Assembly (NCBI RefSeq): GCF_000150275.1
Contig: NW_002060943.1
Location: 7,448,066 to 7,512,065 of the forward strand
DNA: 64,000 nucleotides
Reading direction: 5' to 3'
DNA from: Trichoplax adhaerens
Taxonomy: Eukaryota > Placozoa > Uniplacotomia > Trichoplacea > Trichoplacidae
How positions within the stretch are numbered: position 1 is the stretch's first letter; every line of letters starts with the position of its first letter. A model generated the notes under the pieces. It was not told the DNA's origin. It ran no database searches and worked only from the letters and a program-made list of their open reading frames with translations. The position numbers were made by a program, and so were the translations under genes. Below, in pieces: positions 58,901 to 64,000 of the stretch.

Positions 58901-61900
58901 ACACACTCGTACTTGAAGTCCCACATCAATTCAATTTAATAAATACCAGCCATGAGACTTGGAAATGTTTCCTTCTTGACCGATAATTTAGGCGTATCAA
59001 TATTATTATTTAATTGATGTGTGGCATTCCTCAATCATGTGCTGGACATTCGGTAATCATGCAAATACGTAGATTCGCATTCATAATCCATATTTATCGT
59101 TGTAGTGTAGTAACATATTCCAGTTGGCCATCTGTCGATAAATTGCTATTTAATAATATTGTTTACAACCAACGCTATAAAATGTTTGTTTTTTCTTGCC
59201 CAGATGTTTTTCCTGATCGATATGGATAAAATTACACAAACCGCTATCGATATAACAATAAGATAACAGCCGATGTCGTTGTTTATTTAAGGCTGTTTTA
59301 ACCGAGTCAATAATATCTCGATTTACAGAATGCAATATCTAAAATTATTTTTTATCCTATAAAATCTTGCCACTATCAAACAATATGGGTGATATTTAGT
59401 GTTTTTAGATGACCTTGATAATGATGAATAATTAAAAAAAAATTTGGCGAGATGAAATTGAACGTCATCATCCAAACTAAATAATTTAGCACATTTTCGC
59501 TATTTGTTAGGTAAAGGACTAGTATAGCTTGTGATGACTATGGGATTAATTTTAATGAAAAATGCTTGATATAATTATTGTCAGTTACTTAGCATGCAGG
59601 TAAATGATATAAATTGTTAGTTAATGGAAAATGTAGAGTATAACTATTATAGATCAGAATTAAAAAGGAAAGATTAATTGTAATCGTGGCTATCGTATAG
59701 TTTGCAACCCAAAATTGACACGATTATTATTGACTAGTGTAGTCTTAAAATGAATGTTCATAAAATCGGGATGAATGAAGAGTTATCTTCATGATAAAAA
59801 TCATGAAATTAGCTGAAACAGTGTATAGAATAATTATCATAAATCAACTTTAGCGGCATAGTCAAGAACAATCGTTTATCACATAGCGTATTGGCAAATC
59901 GACGAATTATCTTATATTAGCGACTATAAGGATATCCTAAATGCTGCAAACTGACTCTAAGTTAGGAAAAATTAACCATAATTGCTATTTGCTACCTAGC
60001 TAATAAATAATCATATAAATAAAATTAGTTTAAAAAAGAAAAAAACCTAGCAAATTTTTTGGTGTCCAAATCATTCATTACATAACTATGGGTTGATTGA
60101 CATGAAATGTTTTGATCGAGGTGATCATGTTTCATGATTATCGATCAACTAACTCAAGGCTGGATAAAATTCAGCATGATTATAATTTGTAGCTTATCGA
60201 TAAATTGGTATTAAAAATTATGAGACGAAAAATGAGCCATCAATAATTTACATAACCGACTTGAGACAGAAACATTTAATATGATTCTCCTTTTTTGCAT
60301 AGCTTCTATGTAAATTGACATAAAATTATTAACTAATCGCGGATATAAACGAGATAAATATGGTAGGAGATAAATAGTAGTAAGCAAATATCATTGATGA
60401 ATTCAACATAAACACTACTAAAGTACCAAAAATAACGTAACAAGATTTCATATTAGTTAATCTAGCTACTCTAAGCGATTACTTGTATATGTTAATAAGC
60501 CCCGCCCCAGGCTAATGTCAACATGATCATATTTCTTATAATCTAATTATTAGCAGCGAAGTTGATGGTACGCTAGTTTGTAGTTGTCGTTGTGGTTTAT
60601 TCTAATTATGCAGAATTTTGAAAATGAATCAATATCTATTAATTGGATATCAATTTATTGGTATGTTTGTCTATTTTGTTGAAAGAATTTGATTAAGGTT
60701 GTTTGGATCTTAAAATCTCTTACTCCAGATAATAGATGGATAGGATTATCTCTAAGGTGTCATAAATAATAATCATAAATCATCCTCTACTCTAATATTT
60801 ATTAACATGATATAGATTTATACCAATCCACAATTTGGTTAAAGAACAGATTAATACCGTATATAATTCAAGATTGAACTCATTTCACTATAGATTTGGT
60901 AATAGTGCCGTTGTTGCCACATTATCGTCCTGAAGTAATTAGTAATATTGCCTAATCTAAACATTGCTATGTGGATCTATTTGAGTATATAACCCAATTA
61001 AAAGATTTTGGTATACAATAGAAATATTTATTAGAAGAATTGAAAAAATTTGCGTATAACTTAAGACTTCAATTCTACCCTAGAGAGAAGCCAATATTGC
61101 TGTCAATCCTAATTCTATCATCCTATGTCTATTATTATCTAAATAGCCATGTCCTATTTCCAAATTGCGATGTGTAATAAATGTTGGGAATATACTTTGA
61201 CTTTAATTATTTTATCTAAGCTATTTCAGCCTCTATTAGTTTGTCTATAATCGCGGTCGCTGACTATTTTTGGCTAATTATACAGGATAGTGGTTATAGT
61301 TGTAAAGTAAGTATTAGTTAATGTTACTGTCCACTGATGAGCAATCGATCTCGTTTTTAGAAATGAGCGAAAGGTGCTACAACATATCATATACTTATAA
61401 TGCTTAAGGTAAAGAATATTACTCTAATTGTATTTAAGTGGTAAAATCTAGCCTAAAAATAGAGGCGTCCTTGATAAATTTGGCAGGATAGTAATTTTTA
61501 AATACAATCATCCAATGTTGATCATTTCCATTGTAGCGGTGCAATGATGAACGATTTCTGTATTAAACAGAGCTAGCGAGAGCGGCTTTGTCTTTGAATT
61601 CTATGCTAATGCACATATATTATAGAAGAGGTCTGTAATATAGCTACATCAGAGTAGTAAGATTCATTTAATTGTTAATTTTTATTAAAAAACCTACCGC
61701 ATTGTATTTTTTAAGATAGCCCTATAATTATGTCATCACTCATCTTAACTTATGCGGAAGCAGCACCATATTTAATTTATAGGTGAGATTGAACTTTATC
61801 CTATTGCATAATTAAATGCAATATGAAGTATTATCAAAAGCGGTAGAACTGTACAAGATAGAGCCACTTTATCTTATTAATTACGTGGATCAGCGGGTAA

Positions 61901-63679
61901 TCATGGGAATTAGGTTATCCTTTATTAACGTTATTTGCTTTCTTGAACTCATTAGTGAGCCACACCTTCTCAACGTAGTAGAGAGTAACGCCATCCGTTT
62001 GATGGAAGTTTAAATTCCTTCGAATTAACCATTAGCTTAACTTTTGACTATAATATAAATCAAAATAATAATTACGGATGGAATTAATTTGTATATTTTA
62101 ATTCAAACGGAGATAATTGCGCAAGCCATTATCTCAGTATGTTATCTTAATTGATGTTGGTAATTCGGATAGATTATCGAATTGAATTTATTCTTTAATG
62201 GTTCAAAATTATAATTATGGAATAGAACGTAAGTAATAACAATCGAAGATAGTCTTAATATTACAATGGCTAAAATAACGTCTCATCTTGCATCTTTATA
62301 AATTAATAGTTTAGAATTTTTTATGTAAGGAAGGCTGCACTAGACTCGACAAGTAGATTTGTTTAAACATGCTATGCCATATATTGGAATAGACGAATAT
62401 AATAGAAGAAGATATAGAAGATGAAAATAATATTAAAGGCCTTTGATAGAAACATAATTGAAAATTGAATTGAATCAATCTCTTTCTCTATAAATGATTG
62501 ATACATATCTACAGATTAATTCGTGATAGTAATTGATTAATATATAACATAGAAATATTTTCCTCCTTCAATTATCTTTTCAAATACATGAAGGTGTTTA
62601 TTCTGTTTACTCCTGATTTAATATTCTAGCCTGGGGTAAAAGTCATTTTGATTTCGTAGACAGTCTTGAATGAGAGTCCATGATAGATGAATAATAGTTT
62701 ATATTATTTTAAAAGCTTAAAGTTTAACCATTCTATTCATATTTTACATTGTTGACTTATTCTACTAGTCCGTGATTAACAATTGATCGCGAGGCTTTTA
62801 TCTTTACAACTCTTGACCATTACTAATGTAAAGAAGGTTGTAGTTGTCGAATGTAATCCAATCATAAACAACTTATTAAAGAACGGCAGTTAAAAGGGAG
62901 TGTGGGAAACTTTTAGATTGACCAATGTTACCAGAAGCGATGGTTAATTAAATTATTTTATTTGCTGATATTTCATCACGATAGATTAGTCTTTGCATTA
63001 ATGATTTCGATTGGTACAATACTATACTACAATTAAATTGCATCCCATAGTATTCTTATATAAAATATGAGATTCTTTATATGCAGTTGTTAGTAAGTTC
63101 TCAAAAATAACTTTATTGTTGATTAACTATCCACTATTTAATAGCCTAGACATAATCATAATAGTATTGATGTTATTTGGCCTAGAATACATGTACAAGT
63201 TTAGTTTTCTTGTATTGTATTCGTAAATATAATATAAAAGCACACTCCACAATTTAGATGACAATATTGAAATGATTACTGATAGAATAACCATTTAGAT
63301 ATAATTTTCTGATCTACAAAATCTGTGACATGATACCAGGATGGATGTTAGTTTGATCAAGCATACTCCTAAATTGACTTTTTCAATCTTCAAGGGAATA
63401 GTAAATTGATTACAGCATTAAAATTGCCCATAAACAGTAGAACTAATTTCTTGTTCACCAAAATCACCGCGCAGAAGAATACATTAGCACGTCGCGCGAT
63501 TTCGACAACAATATTAAATTGGTCAATGTACTACAGCCACGTGAAAAATTTTCGAATTCATCGATATCTTGTAACAAATTGAATATGATTAATTTAAGGG
63601 CTAGACTAGAATAGGAGATATTCCTTCTCATATTAATACAATACAATAATAGTTTAGTTATGATATAGATAGCTAGTGA

Positions 63680-63955
63680 CTTAACGTGAATAGAATAGAA
63701 TTTAATGCAAGGCTAGAGTAGTGGAGACTTTTACTTCTTCTATCGTGCAAACATGATCATAATGGTCTAGTCATCTAATAGATATGCAACTTTACACCAA
63801 TCGAATAAAATTTAATGCAAGGCTAGACCAGCGTAAGGACTTTTGTTTCTAGTATCAAGTAAACATGATCATAATAGTTTAGTCATCAAATACGTATGCT
63901 AGAAACTTAACACGAATCGAATAGAATTCCATGTAAGATTAGACTACTGTAATGA
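63680..63955. repeat. tandem array, unit 110-117 bp, about three copies, last one partial
   Basis: GAATAGAATTTAATGCAAGG at about 63691 recurs with changes at about 63801 (TTTAATGCAAGGCTAGAC) and 63920 (ATTCCATGTAAGATTAGAC). AAACATGATCATAAT and TAGTCATC blocks lie between. It may continue past the window edge. Confidence 0.8.
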
Positions 63956-64000
63956 GCAACTGAGTCAAGAATTTAATCAACTATGCGATTACTAAATCAT

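Larger units (their letters stand above)
54731..64000. other. long right-hand intergenic region, no gene seen
   Basis: About 9.3 kb of strongly AT-rich sequence with no ORF above about 70 codons that looks coding, and no exon-like block with good splice sites that I could recognise. It contains the tandem duplications at 55.7-55.9 and 63.7-63.95 kb. The first few hundred bases include the carboxypeptidase 3' UTR. Distal exons of a gene beyond the window cannot be excluded. Confidence 0.5.

Overview
This is eukaryotic nuclear DNA, AT-rich, carrying spliced animal genes. The protein families are metazoan: MOB2, BRSK/SAD kinase, RFESD, a CNBD2-like protein, an ependymin-related protein, FANCE and a CPM-like carboxypeptidase. 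Introns are mostly short (roughly 50 bp to 1.2 kb) with GT-AG ends, and there is about one gene per 8 kb. This suggests a small-genome early-branching animal. A placozoan (Trichoplax/Hoilungia type) is my best guess, but that is inference and not proof. No prokaryotic operon, CRISPR array, intact transposase, rRNA or convincing tRNA gene was seen.

Layout. 1-1792 (+): the last three exons of a Q/N/P-rich protein that I cannot name. 6041-9625 (+): MOB2, five coding exons, 207 aa. 10473-20211 (-): a BRSK kinase, 24 coding exons, 629 aa, complete from ATG to stop. 24839-25827 (-): a Rieske protein of the RFESD type, 172 aa. 30335-34543 (-): a CNBD2-like cyclic-nucleotide-binding protein, about 911 aa. 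44119-45499 (+): a secreted ependymin-related protein, 212 aa. 46526-48530 (-): FANCE, 573 aa in two exons. 53405-54730 (+): an intronless M14 carboxypeptidase of the CPM type, 441 aa, with a signal peptide and a GPI-like tail. Exon joins were checked by reading phase across each junction and by agreement with family motifs. Only the first CNBD2 intron stays unresolved.

The long stretches between genes (1.8-6.0, 20.2-24.8, 25.8-30.3, 34.5-44.1, 48.5-53.4 and 54.7-64 kb) hold no gene I can support. They do hold many short local tandem duplications with units of 108 to about 330 bp, mostly 2-5 degenerate copies. The densest cluster lies at 48.9-53.2 kb.

The genes do not form one pathway. The most interesting relationship is that MOB2 and BRSK sit tail-to-tail, 847 bp apart. 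Human MOB2 and BRSK2 are neighbours on 11p15.5 in the same convergent arrangement. I found no convincing new multi-gene system. The best leads are that linkage, a perfect 14-bp-arm hairpin in a TACTGTA/TACAGTA-rich region upstream of BRSK, a short ORF just upstream of FANCE, and the tandem-array cluster.
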